From the NCBI GenBank assembly GCA_013041995.1, contig JABDRA010000017.1, positions 1 to 16,420 on the forward strand: DNA of 16,420 nucleotides. Reading direction: 5' to 3'. The DNA is from Anderseniella sp. Lineage in GTDB: Bacteria > Pseudomonadota > Alphaproteobacteria > Rhizobiales > Aestuariivirgaceae. Under the pieces are notes generated by a model, which saw only the letters and a list, made by a program, of their open reading frames with translations, made no database searches and had not been told where the DNA came from. Position numbers and translations under genes: made by a program. Below, in pieces: positions 1 to 8,348 of the stretch (position 1 is its first letter; every line of letters starts with the position of its first letter).

Positions 1-190
1 TGCGCCCGGCGTCGTACAGGATGCGGGTGCCGTCTGGATCCTCGAAAATCATGGCTCGATCAAAGCGGCAAAATTCGCCTTCGTGGCTGCCGAGCGGGGT
101 GATCTTGACGTTAGCGGCATCTGCCGGTGCCATGCCGAAACCGACCATGGCGGCGGCAGCCACTGCCATGGCGAACTGAAACTTCTTCAC
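1..190 (-). CDS. Exported metallo-beta-lactamase-fold hydrolase, N-terminal part (runs off window)
   Basis: A GTG start at 190 is preceded by a GGGAG Shine-Dalgarno sequence (201-205, minus strand) at a 10-nt gap. The 63 visible codons begin with two lysines, then an Ala-rich hydrophobic stretch ending around APADAA, which reads as a cleavable Sec signal peptide. The mature part begins NVKITPLGSHEGEFC, then has FEDPDGTRILYDAGR. This pattern is typical of the first beta strands of periplasmic MBL-fold metallohydrolases, where the strand ending in LYDAG precedes the metal-binding HxHxDH motif. That motif would lie outside the window, so neither catalytic competence nor substrate can be judged. 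The family call is from remembered similarity of the N-terminus and is fairly likely; a more precise function is not supported. Confidence 0.7.
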   Translation of the reverse strand, partial: MKKFQFAMAVAAAAMVGFGMAPADAANVKITPLGSHEGEFCRFDRAMIFEDPDGTRILYDAGR

Positions 191-326
191 TGTGTCTTTT
201 CTCCCTGAAATATGGATCAATATTCGCTAGGCAACTGCGTGACCCGGCCGCGATGCTAACGAGAGTTGAAGAGGCTTGCCAGCACAAAAAAGGTCATTGG
301 TAAAGCGTTACCGCACTGAGATCGCG

Positions 327-1613
327 CTACTCCTCTTGAACCTCATCAAGGCCGAGTACCACGGGGATTGCTGCAGCACACATGATAGCCATCATGACCA
401 GAACAACGATCACTTCATAAACTTCTGCAATGATGCTGAAAAATCCACCTGCCATCAGTACGACTCCAATAATCGTGTTTGACAAGGCGGTATATGTGGC
501 TCTTTTGTCGGCGGTCGCCATATCGACCAGATGTGTCGAACGTCCCAGCCGGACGCCTTGGTAAGCGATCATAAGACAGAAAAGTAGAATGGGAAGCACC
601 ATAGGCGCCGATAGCCAGCCTGTGACCGAAAACCAGCAGGTCAGCGCTAACACCAGCATCGATACGAACGACGCAACAAACAGCACCTTACGGCTGGATC
701 GATCGGCTAACCGACCCCACACATAGGCGCTGATAAGGCCAGCGGTAGCTGATGCTAGAACGAGGGACCCAAGTCCACCAAAGCCGCCTTCGCCGGCTTC
801 ACTTGCCGCAGCAATCATGAAGGGCGGGGCTAGCGCTGTTGTTGTAAGAAGCGCCCTGACAATGATGAACCGGCGAAGCTGCTCATCGGATACCAGGTAT
901 TGCAGATCAGCAATTGCCGTTCTGAAGGCATTTTTGTCTCCCTCAGTTGCCCCACGTTCTTCGTAAAGAGTGGAAAAAACAGTTGCGGCGGCCAGCCAAC
1001 AGAACGCTGCAACAATCAATCCGCCAATGACGAGTGTCATGCGTGGCACAAGTCCCGATATGAGCACGATTGCATAAACGATAGTCACAGCAGCTGCCAG
1101 AGACCCGGCCAAGCCAGTTGCCGTACCGCGTGTGGACTTTGAAACGGTTTTTCCCAGAACATCTTTGTATGAAACCGAACACGCGCTTCGTGCTATGGCC
1201 AGAACCGCGAGCGAACAGACGATGGCCCAGCCAGAACCCGCACCTTCCAGTGTCAGTGCACAGACAGCGATAGTTGCTGCCGCCAATCCCTGTACCAGGC
1301 TTCCAATTATCCAAACCCATTTGCGTACCGGGAATCGCCTGATTGTGCTGGCGGTGAATATTTGCGGCAACAGGGCACCAGCTTCGCGGACAGGCACTAG
1401 AAGACCTACAAAAAAGACTGGGGCGGCAAGTTCAGTAAGCAGCCAGCTAAGGACAAGCTTTGGATCAATCAGTCCATCGGCCGATTTTGTTAGCGCCAAC
1501 GAAACAACATGGGTAAAGAAGTTCCGCGGCTCTTCGTGACAAACCGTTTCAGGTATGTCCTTGCACGCCCTGCCTTCGTCATCGATGGCAACAGCTTCAA
1601 AGGCATTGCGCAT
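327..1613 (-). CDS. MFS transporter
   Basis: Encodes about 428 residues with some 12 hydrophobic segments and the loop GRLADRSSRKVLF, which matches the conserved major facilitator loop between transmembrane helices (G-x-L-a-D-r-x-x-R-k). An inner-membrane transporter of unknown substrate is the safe call. The frame stays open upstream to a TTG at 1841, but the 76 extra residues are not membrane-like and do not resemble an MFS N-terminus. The ATG at 1613 starts MRNAFEAVAIDDEGRACKD, an acidic cytoplasmic leader that runs into PRNFFTHV and the first helix, so I prefer it. Its ribosome site is weak (GAAGTAAG upstream). No terminator with a good T-tract was found below the stop. The substrate cannot be inferred from the neighbours. 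Confidence 0.85.
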   Translation of the reverse strand: MRNAFEAVAIDDEGRACKDIPETVCHEEPRNFFTHVVSLALTKSADGLIDPKLVLSWLLTELAAPVFFVGLLVPVREAGALLPQIFTASTIRRFPVRKWVWIIGSLVQGLAAATIAVCALTLEGAGSGWAIVCSLAVLAIARSACSVSYKDVLGKTVSKSTRGTATGLAGSLAAAVTIVYAIVLISGLVPRMTLVIGGLIVAAFCWLAAATVFSTLYEERGATEGDKNAFRTAIADLQYLVSDEQLRRFIIVRALLTTTALAPPFMIAAASEAGEGGFGGLGSLVLASATAGLISAYVWGRLADRSSRKVLFVASFVSMLVLALTCWFSVTGWLSAPMVLPILLFCLMIAYQGVRLGRSTHLVDMATADKRATYTALSNTIIGVVLMAGGFFSIIAEVYEVIVVLVMMAIMCAAAIPVVLGLDEVQEE

Positions 1614-1987
1614 ACGTTCGCTTACTTCAGACAAAAACCCAACCTCCTGCAGCTGCCAAGACCGGCTGTAGATTGACTTGACATTTCTGCAGATAGCAAG
1701 CCGTTCAGCCAAGATCTCATCGCTGATAAACAGAGTCGATAAGTTGTATTGGAAACATGCCGCCCCATGTCCAAATGGGGTCAGTGCTGCCCGTAGCTGC
1801 ATTGCACCGCTATATCCGGATCGGGTCACAAGCAGACCCAATTGGTCTTCCCGACATGACCGGTTCGGACCAAACTGCCGTGAATAGCCTGATTATCCCG
1901 ACGTAATTCAAGCGCTCGGAAAGGGCTGAGACCCAGATGAAGAGCATTGGCAGACGCCGAACGGAGGACCCTCCGATTGAAACCCGA
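1614..1987. other. Gene-poor stretch upstream of the MFS gene
   Basis: About 370 bp without a convincing gene. The minus-strand frame of the MFS gene stays open to 1841 (TTG), giving an optional N-terminal extension I consider non-coding. The plus-strand frame 1678-1887 has no recognisable protein content. I see no tRNA-like fold, strong terminator or repeat here. The MFS promoter is presumably in this stretch, but no good -35/-10 pair stood out. Confidence 0.4.
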
Positions 1988-2125
1988 TCACAGGCCGCCC
2001 AGGGTTCCGCCTATGACTGCCAGAGTTGCGACAATCGCAGCTGACATGCCAAGCGCCAGAACCGTGTAATCCCAAATGACTGGACGACGGTCGGCTGGCG
2101 CTGTATCTGGTTTTGAATTGAACAT
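1988..2125 (-). CDS. Small single-pass membrane protein, 45 aa
   Basis: The ATG at 2125 is preceded by GGGGAAG on the minus strand, about 10 nt upstream, a good Shine-Dalgarno match. The 45-residue product has a polar, Pro- and Arg-containing N-terminus (MFNSKPDTAPADRRPV), then WDY and about 25 hydrophobic or small residues (VLALGMSAAIVATLAVIGG), ending GTLGGL before TGA. This is one transmembrane helix with the N-terminus probably cytoplasmic by the positive-inside rule. The helix loosely recalls Flp-type pilins, but the prepilin-peptidase site and the Glu-Tyr pair are not clearly present, so I do not call it a pilin. It stands alone between the MFS gene and mutT on the same strand. Function unknown. 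Confidence 0.55.
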   Translation of the reverse strand: MFNSKPDTAPADRRPVIWDYTVLALGMSAAIVATLAVIGGTLGGL

Positions 2126-2227
2126 CTTAACTTACTTCCCCGTTACTCACTGTACTCACCACAATTGCCCGCCTTGTCTGGCGGATCGGTTGTGTTGGAA
2201 CACTAACGGTCTGCTACCGGTGACCTG

Positions 2228-2635
2228 TCAGAGCAGGTCTATCAAATGAGCAATCAACGGCTCATCTGCCGGTGGCATGGGAAACTCGCGCAGCTTGTTC
2301 GGCCTGACCCAGCGAATATCGCTGTGTTCGCGCTTTTCAACCTCGCCATTCCACCTGCGGCATACATAGACCGGCATGAGCAGGTGGAAATCATCATAGG
2401 CGTGGCTGGCAAACGTCACCGGTGCCAGACAGGCTTGCGTTACATCGATACCCAACTCTTCCTTCAATTCACGTATCAACGCGACTTCAGGCTGTTCTCC
2501 GGGTTCGACCTTGCCACCTGGAAATTCCCACAGTCCGGCAAGTGTCTTGCCCTGAGGACGCTGGGCTATCAGGACTCTACCGTCCGGATCGACCAGTGCA
2601 CAGGCAACGACGAGAACGAGCTTCTTTCCGTTCAT
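2228..2635 (-). CDS. mutT: (Deoxy)nucleoside triphosphate pyrophosphohydrolase MutT (Nudix)
   Basis: 135 residues, the normal MutT length. The complete Nudix box is visible: Gly41, Glu47, then R55-E56-L-K-E59-E60-L-G62-I, fitting G-x5-E-x7-REUxEExGU. The glutamates bind Mg2+. The N-terminus KKLVLVVACALVDPDGRVLIAQRP and the GLWEFPGGK segment are typical of the 8-oxo-dGTP-cleaving MutT branch, whose known role is to remove oxidised dGTP from the nucleotide pool and so prevent A:T to C:G transversions. The ATG at 2635 is preceded by AAGGTGG. The gene lies 112 bp below argJ on the same strand, an arrangement common in Hyphomicrobiales, so the two are probably co-transcribed. MutT specificity rather than a generic Nudix activity is inferred from family resemblance. 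Confidence 0.9.
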   Translation of the reverse strand: MNGKKLVLVVACALVDPDGRVLIAQRPQGKTLAGLWEFPGGKVEPGEQPEVALIRELKEELGIDVTQACLAPVTFASHAYDDFHLLMPVYVCRRWNGEVEKREHSDIRWVRPNKLREFPMPPADEPLIAHLIDLL

Positions 2636-2699
2636 GTCCGGGAACCACCTTGGCGGATAAGGGTTAACAGGGTCGTTTGGATTTTAGGTTTTGAAGCGT

Positions 2700-2716
2700 C
2701 ACAAATACTGTTTGTG
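2700..2716. other. Short dyad between argJ and mutT
   Basis: A perfect inverted repeat CACAAA-TACTG-TTTGTG lies in the 112-bp gap. It could form a 6-bp RNA hairpin after argJ, but no T-tract follows on the minus strand, so it is not a standard Rho-independent terminator. It might be an mRNA-processing or stabilising hairpin, or chance. Confidence 0.25.
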
Positions 2717-2747
2717 CTGGCAAGGTTACCAAATTGCAACCGGCCCC

Positions 2748-3992
2748 TCAGCTTCGATACGAACCGTTAATATCAATGTAGCCATGGGTCAGGTCGCAGG
2801 TCCACACAGTCGCGGTACCCTTACCCACGCCGACATCAACCGAAATATCGATTTCCTGGCCCTTCATGTGCGGTATCAGCTCGTTTTCGTCATACCCGGG
2901 ATGAACGCCGCCCCTTGAAGCGACCAGAATACCGCCTATGCGGATTTTCAACCTGTCACGATCCGCCCTCTCGCCGGACTTGCCGACAGCCATGACAATA
3001 CGCCCCCAATTGGCATCTTCGCCGGCAATTGCGGTTTTGACCAATGGGGAATTTGCGATAGCAAGGCCGATACGGCGGGCCGCCGTGTCATTTTGAGCAC
3101 CTGTCACCGTTATCGTCACAAACTTGCTGGCACCTTCGCCGTCGCGCACCGTTTGATGCGCCAGGTCCTGCAGCACCTGATCGAGCCCCCTCCTGAATGA
3201 CTTCAGGGCGCCATCATCCATGTTGCGAATACCCTTTGGCGCATTGCCTGACTTGCCGGTGGCACACAATAACACCGTATCTGATGTGGACGTGTCTCCA
3301 TCAACCGTAATCGAGTTGAAGCTGCGATCCGCTGCATCTGACAACATTTTCTGCATCAGGCCACGCGGCAAGCCTGCGTCAGTGAACACGAAGCAAAGCA
3401 TGGTTGCCATGTCGGGCGCGATCATGCCGGAGCCCTTGGCGATGCCGTTGATGGTGACCGTCTTGCCGCCCAGCCTTGCCGTGGCGGTTGACAGCTTGGG
3501 AAACGTATCGGTTGTCATTATGGCGCGGGCGGCCGCCATCCACCCATCATCCGTCGCTGCATCATTCAGGTCTGAAAGCCGTGATGTGATCGGCGCCGGA
3601 TCAAGCGGCTCACCAATCACGCCCGTTGATGCCAGATAGACGTCCGAGGCGTCGCAGCCGACAACCTTACAGGCCTGATCGAGCGTTGACTGGACAGTTC
3701 GCAGACCTGCCTTTCCGGTAAACGCATTGGCATTGCTGGCATTGACCACGATAGCGCGCACCTTGCCCTTTTTCAGATTGGCCCGGCACAGGTCCACAGG
3801 TGCAGAACATGTTTTTGAATTGGTCAGCACCCCGGCGATGGTTGATCCCTTGTCCAGTACACACAGCAGCAGGTCATCCCTGCCTTTGTATTTGACCCCG
3901 GTCGCTGCTGTCGCCAGCCGGACACCGTCAATGGCCGGCAGATCGGCAAAACTTTTGGGAGCAAGTGGTGACGTGGGCAGTGCTTTGGCCAT
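2748..3992 (-). CDS. argJ: Bifunctional glutamate N-acetyltransferase / amino-acid acetyltransferase ArgJ
   Basis: ArgJ (ornithine acetyltransferase) moves the acetyl group from N-acetylornithine to glutamate in the cyclic arginine pathway; bifunctional forms also acetylate glutamate from acetyl-CoA. From the ATG at 3992 the product is 414 residues, the usual length, beginning MAKALPTSPLAPKSFADLP as alphaproteobacterial ArgJ does. The longer frame to 4055 adds 21 residues without family character. The self-cleavage and nucleophile motif is clear: KGSGMIAPDMATML, with the conserved Thr at residue 197, where the proenzyme autocleaves into alpha and beta chains. Other family blocks are VNASNANAFTGKAG, DGDTSTSDTVLL, EDANWGRIVMAVGKSG and the C-terminus YIDINGSYRS. 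No disruption seen. mutT follows on the same strand. Confidence 0.96.
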   Translation of the reverse strand: MAKALPTSPLAPKSFADLPAIDGVRLATAATGVKYKGRDDLLLCVLDKGSTIAGVLTNSKTCSAPVDLCRANLKKGKVRAIVVNASNANAFTGKAGLRTVQSTLDQACKVVGCDASDVYLASTGVIGEPLDPAPITSRLSDLNDAATDDGWMAAARAIMTTDTFPKLSTATARLGGKTVTINGIAKGSGMIAPDMATMLCFVFTDAGLPRGLMQKMLSDAADRSFNSITVDGDTSTSDTVLLCATGKSGNAPKGIRNMDDGALKSFRRGLDQVLQDLAHQTVRDGEGASKFVTITVTGAQNDTAARRIGLAIANSPLVKTAIAGEDANWGRIVMAVGKSGERADRDRLKIRIGGILVASRGGVHPGYDENELIPHMKGQEIDISVDVGVGKGTATVWTCDLTHGYIDINGSYRS

Positions 3993-4100
3993 GGCAGGTC
4001 GTCCTGTGCAGGCGCGTTTCTCGCGCAGATTGTGTATGTGAATTGGGTATACCAAACAGGTTCAACAGGTAATACCGGCAAGCAGAGGGTGGCAACAATC

Positions 4101-4136
4101 AAAAAGTCCGCAAAACCTGTTCTGGTTTCGCGGACT
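4101..4136 (-). terminator. Rho-independent terminator of the PPIase gene
   Basis: On the minus strand, 30 bp after the PPIase stop, a 13-bp stem with one mismatch (AGTCCGCGAAACC / GGTTTTGCGGACT, 6-nt loop) is followed directly by TTTTT. This separates the PPIase transcript from argJ-mutT, although readthrough is possible. On the plus strand no T-run follows. Confidence 0.85.
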
Positions 4137-4165
4137 CAAAAGTCGGATAATGGCAGGTTCAGCAA

Positions 4166-5110
4166 CTATTGGGCGTCGCCCTTGTTGGACTTGCCGCCTG
4201 TCGTCTGTGAAGCAGCACCGCCGGTTGTCGCGGGCACCTGTCCGGAAGCATCAAGCGCCTGACGCTTCTTTTCCGCTTCATCCTGCAGACGTTTCAGGTC
4301 AGGATCGAGTATCTCGATTTCGCCTGCAGCGCGCAATTCCAGAACCTTGTCCTGAACCGCCTTGCGCAGCAACACCAGCCGTATCGGATTCCGGACCTGC
4401 TCAAACGGCTGGGCGCCGCCTTCCTGAACATCTTCCAGCTTGATGATATGCCAGCCGAAATCAGTTTTTACCGGTTGTGAAACTTCACCCTTTTTCAGGG
4501 CAAAAACCGCCTTGGAAAACGCCGGTACCATTTCAGCCGCCGTAAAGAAGCCAAGGTCACCGCCATAGTCTCGCGACCCGTCGAGCGATACCTGCTTTGC
4601 AACCTCTTCAAATTTTTCGCCCTTCTCAAGGCGAGCCATTGCGCCCTTCGCGTCTTCTTCGGAGTTGACCAGAATATGGCGGGCACGCGCACGTTTTTCC
4701 GTGGTAACTTTTGCAGCTTCTTTTTCGTAAGCCGCTTTCACCGCGTCTTCTGTAACCGAGGTGGCCAGATTGTCCGTGAAATAGGCATCGCGCAGAGCCT
4801 TGGCCTGATAGTATTTCAAACGCCTTTTGTATTCTTCGGTCTCGATTGTATTCGCCTTGACGGCTTCCTGGGCAAGCAGGTGGCGCTCAATCAGGTATTC
4901 AACGATAAAGGCGAATCTGAAATTTGCCGGGACCTTCTCCAACTGAGGCCGCAGATCATCGGATGCCAGCGCAATTTCCTTTGTCGTGATATTGTAGCCA
5001 TTGACCTTGGCCACGACCTTGTCGGTTTCTTGCGCACCGGCAGCCGTCGAGCCCGCGACAAATGCAGTTGTTACCAACGCCACAAACAGCTTCAAACAAT
5101 ACGTTCTCAT
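4166..5110 (-). CDS. Periplasmic parvulin-type peptidyl-prolyl cis-trans isomerase
   Basis: The 314-residue product from ATG 5110 starts MRTYCLKLFVALVTTAF and has a clear Sec signal peptide, with likely cleavage after AGA (residue 26). Residues about 30-130 form a helical SurA/PrsA-like N-terminal region (VNGYNITTKEI, VEYLIERHLLAQEAVK). Residues about 142-228 are a rotamase (PpiC) domain with RARHILV, FEEVAKQVSLDGSRDYGGDLGFF and GWHIIKLED, all typical parvulin signatures. The C-terminal tail is rich in charged residues, Ala, Thr and Gly (AEKKRQALDASGQ onward) and probably disordered. The known role of such proteins is folding or quality control of exported proteins. It diverges from secA, and in related Hyphomicrobiales this gene commonly neighbours secA and argJ. 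An upstream in-frame start (5182) adds no signal-like sequence and is rejected. Confidence 0.92.
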   Translation of the reverse strand: MRTYCLKLFVALVTTAFVAGSTAAGAQETDKVVAKVNGYNITTKEIALASDDLRPQLEKVPANFRFAFIVEYLIERHLLAQEAVKANTIETEEYKRRLKYYQAKALRDAYFTDNLATSVTEDAVKAAYEKEAAKVTTEKRARARHILVNSEEDAKGAMARLEKGEKFEEVAKQVSLDGSRDYGGDLGFFTAAEMVPAFSKAVFALKKGEVSQPVKTDFGWHIIKLEDVQEGGAQPFEQVRNPIRLVLLRKAVQDKVLELRAAGEIEILDPDLKRLQDEAEKKRQALDASGQVPATTGGAASQTTGGKSNKGDAQ

Positions 5111-5177
5111 ATTACCCAACCAACCTCTTGAACAGCCTGCTGCCTGAAAGACCGGAGCAGGGTCGTCGTAAATCCAG

Positions 5178-5206
5178 ATCAATTCTACCTGATCATGTCA
5201 GGTCAA
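5178..5206 (-). promoter_or_regulatory. Candidate PPIase promoter with operator-like dyad
   Basis: On the minus strand TTGACC (5206-5201) and ATTGAT (5183-5178) are separated by 17 bp. The -35 match is good, the -10 only partial. The spacer overlaps a perfect dyad ACCTGA-TCATG-TCAGGT at 5187-5203, which could be a repressor site. Transcription from here would leave a leader of about 60 nt before the ATG at 5110. Confidence 0.35.
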
Positions 5207-5376
5207 TGCTCGTCAATTCGGGCGACATTAAGCCAACTCGACATGACCTCAATACGTCTCGCAAATGACAAATGCCATCAATGCGATGCACAATGCGTAC
5301 ATTCGGTACGATATTCAAGTGTGCTATCGATCCCCGAGTTGCCTCACCAAATCTTGTTCAATCCGATATTTTCGCC

Positions 5377-5405
5377 TTGAAACAGCCGCTTATCCACACT
5401 ATCTG
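5377..5405 (+). promoter_or_regulatory. Candidate secA promoter containing a consensus DnaA box
   Basis: TTGAAA (5377-5382) and TATCTG (5400-5405) are 17 bp apart, a fair housekeeping-promoter match. Within the spacer lies TTATCCACA (5390-5398), identical to the high-affinity DnaA box consensus. I saw no second box nearby. The leader to the secA ATG would be about 210 nt. The rest of the 5111-5621 gap has no convincing gene; the 115-codon frame 5265-5612 looks non-coding. Confidence 0.35.
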
Positions 5406-5569
5406 CCGCTGACGCAACCAAGGATGGCGTTTAGTGCGCAGCTTTCCTACTACATTTTTCTTGCAGACGTTACCCATTTGCCACACCTGTTGCGGCGTGC
5501 AGACAAGTTGATTAAACATTATGGCATGGTTCTCGACTTAAAACAGCTACCCGAAAATGGCGGCGGGCG

Positions 5570-5583
5570 AGCCGAAAACGGCT
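5570..5583 (+). other. Small hairpin in the secA leader
   Basis: AGCCG-AAAA-CGGCT forms a 5-bp stem with an AAAA loop, 38 nt before the secA start. It does not cover the Shine-Dalgarno sequence. A regulatory role is only a possibility. Confidence 0.25.
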
Positions 5584-5621
5584 TTCAGCGGTCTAACAAG
5601 ACGCAATTCTAAGGACACCAA

Positions 5622-8348
5622 ATGTTCGGACTGGGCTCAATAGCTTCCAAGGTTTTTGGAAGCTCAAACGATCGCAAGGTCAAAAAGTATCAATCCCGCG
5701 TAGACGAAATCAATGCGCTTGAGCCTGAACTCGCCGCGCTGAGCGATGACGAACTTCGTGCCCGCACCGCAACGTTCCGGCAGCAATTTGCCGACGGAAC
5801 CACGCTGGATGATCTGCTGGTCCCGGCTTTCGCCACGGTCCGCGAGGCATCGAAACGTGCGCTGGGCCTGCGTCATTTCGACGTGCAGCTGGTTGGCGGC
5901 ATGGTCCTGAACGACAACTCGATTGCCGAGATGAGAACCGGCGAAGGCAAGACGCTGGTGGCAACCCTGCCGGTATATCTCAATGCCATTTCAGGCAAGG
6001 CGGTGCATGTCGTCACCGTCAACGACTATCTGGCGCAGCGCGATGCTGCCTGGATGGGCAAGGTCTATGAGTTTCTCGGCTTGCGCGTCGGCGTCATTGT
6101 GCATGGCCTTGAAGACGACGAACGCCGTGACCAGTATGCCTGTGATGTGACCTATGCCACCAATAACGAGCTGGGCTTCGACTATCTTCGCGACAATATG
6201 AAATATGCCGTCGAAGACATGGTACAGCGCGGTCATTATTACGCGATTGTCGATGAAGTGGACTCGATCCTGATTGACGAAGCCCGCACGCCGTTGATTA
6301 TTTCCGGTGCGTTGGAAGATCGGTCCGATCTGTACACAGAAATCGACGCAATCATCCCGCAACTTGTTGAAGACGATTACGAAATTGACGAAAAAACCAA
6401 GACCGTCTCATTGACCGAAGTCGGCAACGAACACATTGAGCAGTTGCTGCAGGCATCGGAGATGATGACGGAAAGATCGTTGTACGATGTGGAAAACGTC
6501 GCCCTGGTCCACCATGTCAACCAATCGCTTCGTGCGCACAAGGTTTTTGTCAAGGACCGTGACTACATCGTCAAGGATGACGAGGTGGTGATCATCGATG
6601 AGTTCACCGGGCGGATGATGCCGGGCCGGCGGTACTCCGAAGGTCAGCACCAGGCAATTGAAGCCAAGGAAAACGTCCGCATTCAACCGGAAAACCAGAC
6701 GCTTGCCTCGATAACCTTCCAGAACTACTTCCGCCTCTATGAAAAACTCGCCGGCATGACCGGAACGGCGTCCACCGAAGCAGACGAATTTCTGGATATT
6801 TATAAGCTGGACGTGGTTGAGGTGCCGACCAATGTGGCAGTCAGGCGCCTTGATGAGGATGATGAGGTCTATCGCAGCGTACGCGAGAAATTTGATGCCA
6901 TTGTTGTGGCCATTAAAGATGCCCGCGAACGTGGCCAGCCGGTGCTGGTCGGCACGACGTCAATCGACAAATCCGAATACCTGGCTCAACATCTCAAGGA
7001 GCTTGGGATTCCGCACAATGTTCTGAACGCGCGCTACCATGAACAGGAAGCCCAGATCATTTCGCAAGCCGGTGTACCAGGTGCAGTTACCATTGCCACC
7101 AACATGGCCGGTCGCGGCACCGACATTCAGCTTGGCGGCAATGCAGACATGCGCATTGAAAACGAGCTTGGCGATTTGCCGGAAGGCAAAAAACGCGACG
7201 CAGCCATCGAAAAGATCAACGCCGAAATTGCCGAGCACAAGAAAAAGGCAATTGATGCCGGTGGATTGTTTGTCATCGCAACCGAACGCCATGAAAGCCG
7301 CCGCATCGACAACCAGCTTCGCGGTCGGTCCGGCCGTCAGGGCGATCCTGGCCGGTCACGCTTCTACCTGTCGCTGGAAGACGACCTGATGCGCATTTTC
7401 GGGTCCGAGCGCATGGACTCGATGTTGCAGAAGCTGGGTCTCGAAGAAGGCGAGGCGATTGTCCATCCCTGGATCAACAAGGCACTGGCAAAAGCCCAGC
7501 AGAAGGTCGAGGCGCGCAATTTCGATGCCCGCAAGAACATCCTGAAATTCGACGATGTGATGAACGATCAGCGCAAGGTTATCTTCGAACAGCGCATCGA
7601 CATCATGAACGGCAACGAGATTTCAGGCACCGTGGACGATATGCGCCATGAGGTGGTGGACTCAACGGTGGTGGAATTCATCCCGCCAAGTGCCTACCCG
7701 GAACAATGGCGGTCAACCGAACTGCGCGAAAAACTGCGCGACGTTGTAGCAATCGATTTCCCCATTGAAGACTGGGCTGACGAGGAAGGTATTGCGGATG
7801 AGGAAATCCGTGAACGGGTGACGGAAGCAGCCGATAATCTTTATGCCGAAAAGCGCGAGAAGTACGGCGCTGAGATCATGGAGTACATCGAAAAGGAAGT
7901 GTTGCTGCGCTCGCTGGATCAGTTGTGGCGCGAACACATCATTACCCTGGAGCATCTGCGCCAGGCGGTCCAGTTGCGTGGCTATGGTCAACGCGACCCG
8001 CTCAACGAATACAAGACTGAAGGTTTCACGCTGTTTGAACAGATGATCGTTCGGTTGCGCGCAGTCGTGACCGGACAACTTCTGCGCGTTGAAGTCTCTC
8101 AGAACGGCGCTGATGAGATGTTCCCTGATGACGAGGAACTGCCTGACATGTTCATCGAGGACTTCGATGAACATGGCAATGAATTGCCGCCTGGCACTGT
8201 GCTGTCCGCAGCTATCTCGCCTTCCCCGGACCAGCCCGAAGGGTTCAACGCAGAAGATCCCCTGACCTGGGGGCCGGTCGGGCGTAATCAGGCATGTCCG
8301 TGCGGATCAGGCAAAAAGTTCAAGCACTGCCACGGGGCCTTTGTTTGA
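5622..8348 (+). CDS. secA: Preprotein translocase ATPase SecA
   Basis: SecA is the ATPase motor that drives unfolded preproteins through SecYEG at the inner membrane. The product is 908 residues, normal for alphaproteobacterial SecA. Visible in order are the Walker A segment MRTGEGKT (104-111), the TVNDYLAQRD block, the Walker B/DEAD-like DEVDSILIDEARTP (211-224), the NMAGRGTDIQLGG helicase block, the RQLRGRSGRQGDPG-type arginine-finger region, and a C-terminal zinc-binding tail with Cys892, Cys894, Cys903 and His904 (CxCx8CH), used to contact SecB and phospholipid. The start has AAGGA seven nt before the ATG. The frame is intact. The next gene overlaps its stop codon, suggesting co-translation of a secreted L,D-transpeptidase with the export motor. 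Confidence 0.98.
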   Translation: MFGLGSIASKVFGSSNDRKVKKYQSRVDEINALEPELAALSDDELRARTATFRQQFADGTTLDDLLVPAFATVREASKRALGLRHFDVQLVGGMVLNDNSIAEMRTGEGKTLVATLPVYLNAISGKAVHVVTVNDYLAQRDAAWMGKVYEFLGLRVGVIVHGLEDDERRDQYACDVTYATNNELGFDYLRDNMKYAVEDMVQRGHYYAIVDEVDSILIDEARTPLIISGALEDRSDLYTEIDAIIPQLVEDDYEIDEKTKTVSLTEVGNEHIEQLLQASEMMTERSLYDVENVALVHHVNQSLRAHKVFVKDRDYIVKDDEVVIIDEFTGRMMPGRRYSEGQHQAIEAKENVRIQPENQTLASITFQNYFRLYEKLAGMTGTASTEADEFLDIYKLDVVEVPTNVAVRRLDEDDEVYRSVREKFDAIVVAIKDARERGQPVLVGTTSIDKSEYLAQHLKELGIPHNVLNARYHEQEAQIISQAGVPGAVTIATNMAGRGTDIQLGGNADMRIENELGDLPEGKKRDAAIEKINAEIAEHKKKAIDAGGLFVIATERHESRRIDNQLRGRSGRQGDPGRSRFYLSLEDDLMRIFGSERMDSMLQKLGLEEGEAIVHPWINKALAKAQQKVEARNFDARKNILKFDDVMNDQRKVIFEQRIDIMNGNEISGTVDDMRHEVVDSTVVEFIPPSAYPEQWRSTELREKLRDVVAIDFPIEDWADEEGIADEEIRERVTEAADNLYAEKREKYGAEIMEYIEKEVLLRSLDQLWREHIITLEHLRQAVQLRGYGQRDPLNEYKTEGFTLFEQMIVRLRAVVTGQLLRVEVSQNGADEMFPDDEELPDMFIEDFDEHGNELPPGTVLSAAISPSPDQPEGFNAEDPLTWGPVGRNQACPCGSGKKFKHCHGAFV

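Noticed and set aside
276..316. GGTAA-AGCG-TTACC as a terminator of the MFS gene
   Set aside because: Only 5 bp of stem, and the T-run on the minus strand comes 7 nt later.
5265..5612. 115-codon plus-strand frame directly before secA
   Set aside because: Composition is not protein-like, there is no ribosome site, and it covers the secA promoter region. No SecM-like arrest motif is visible.
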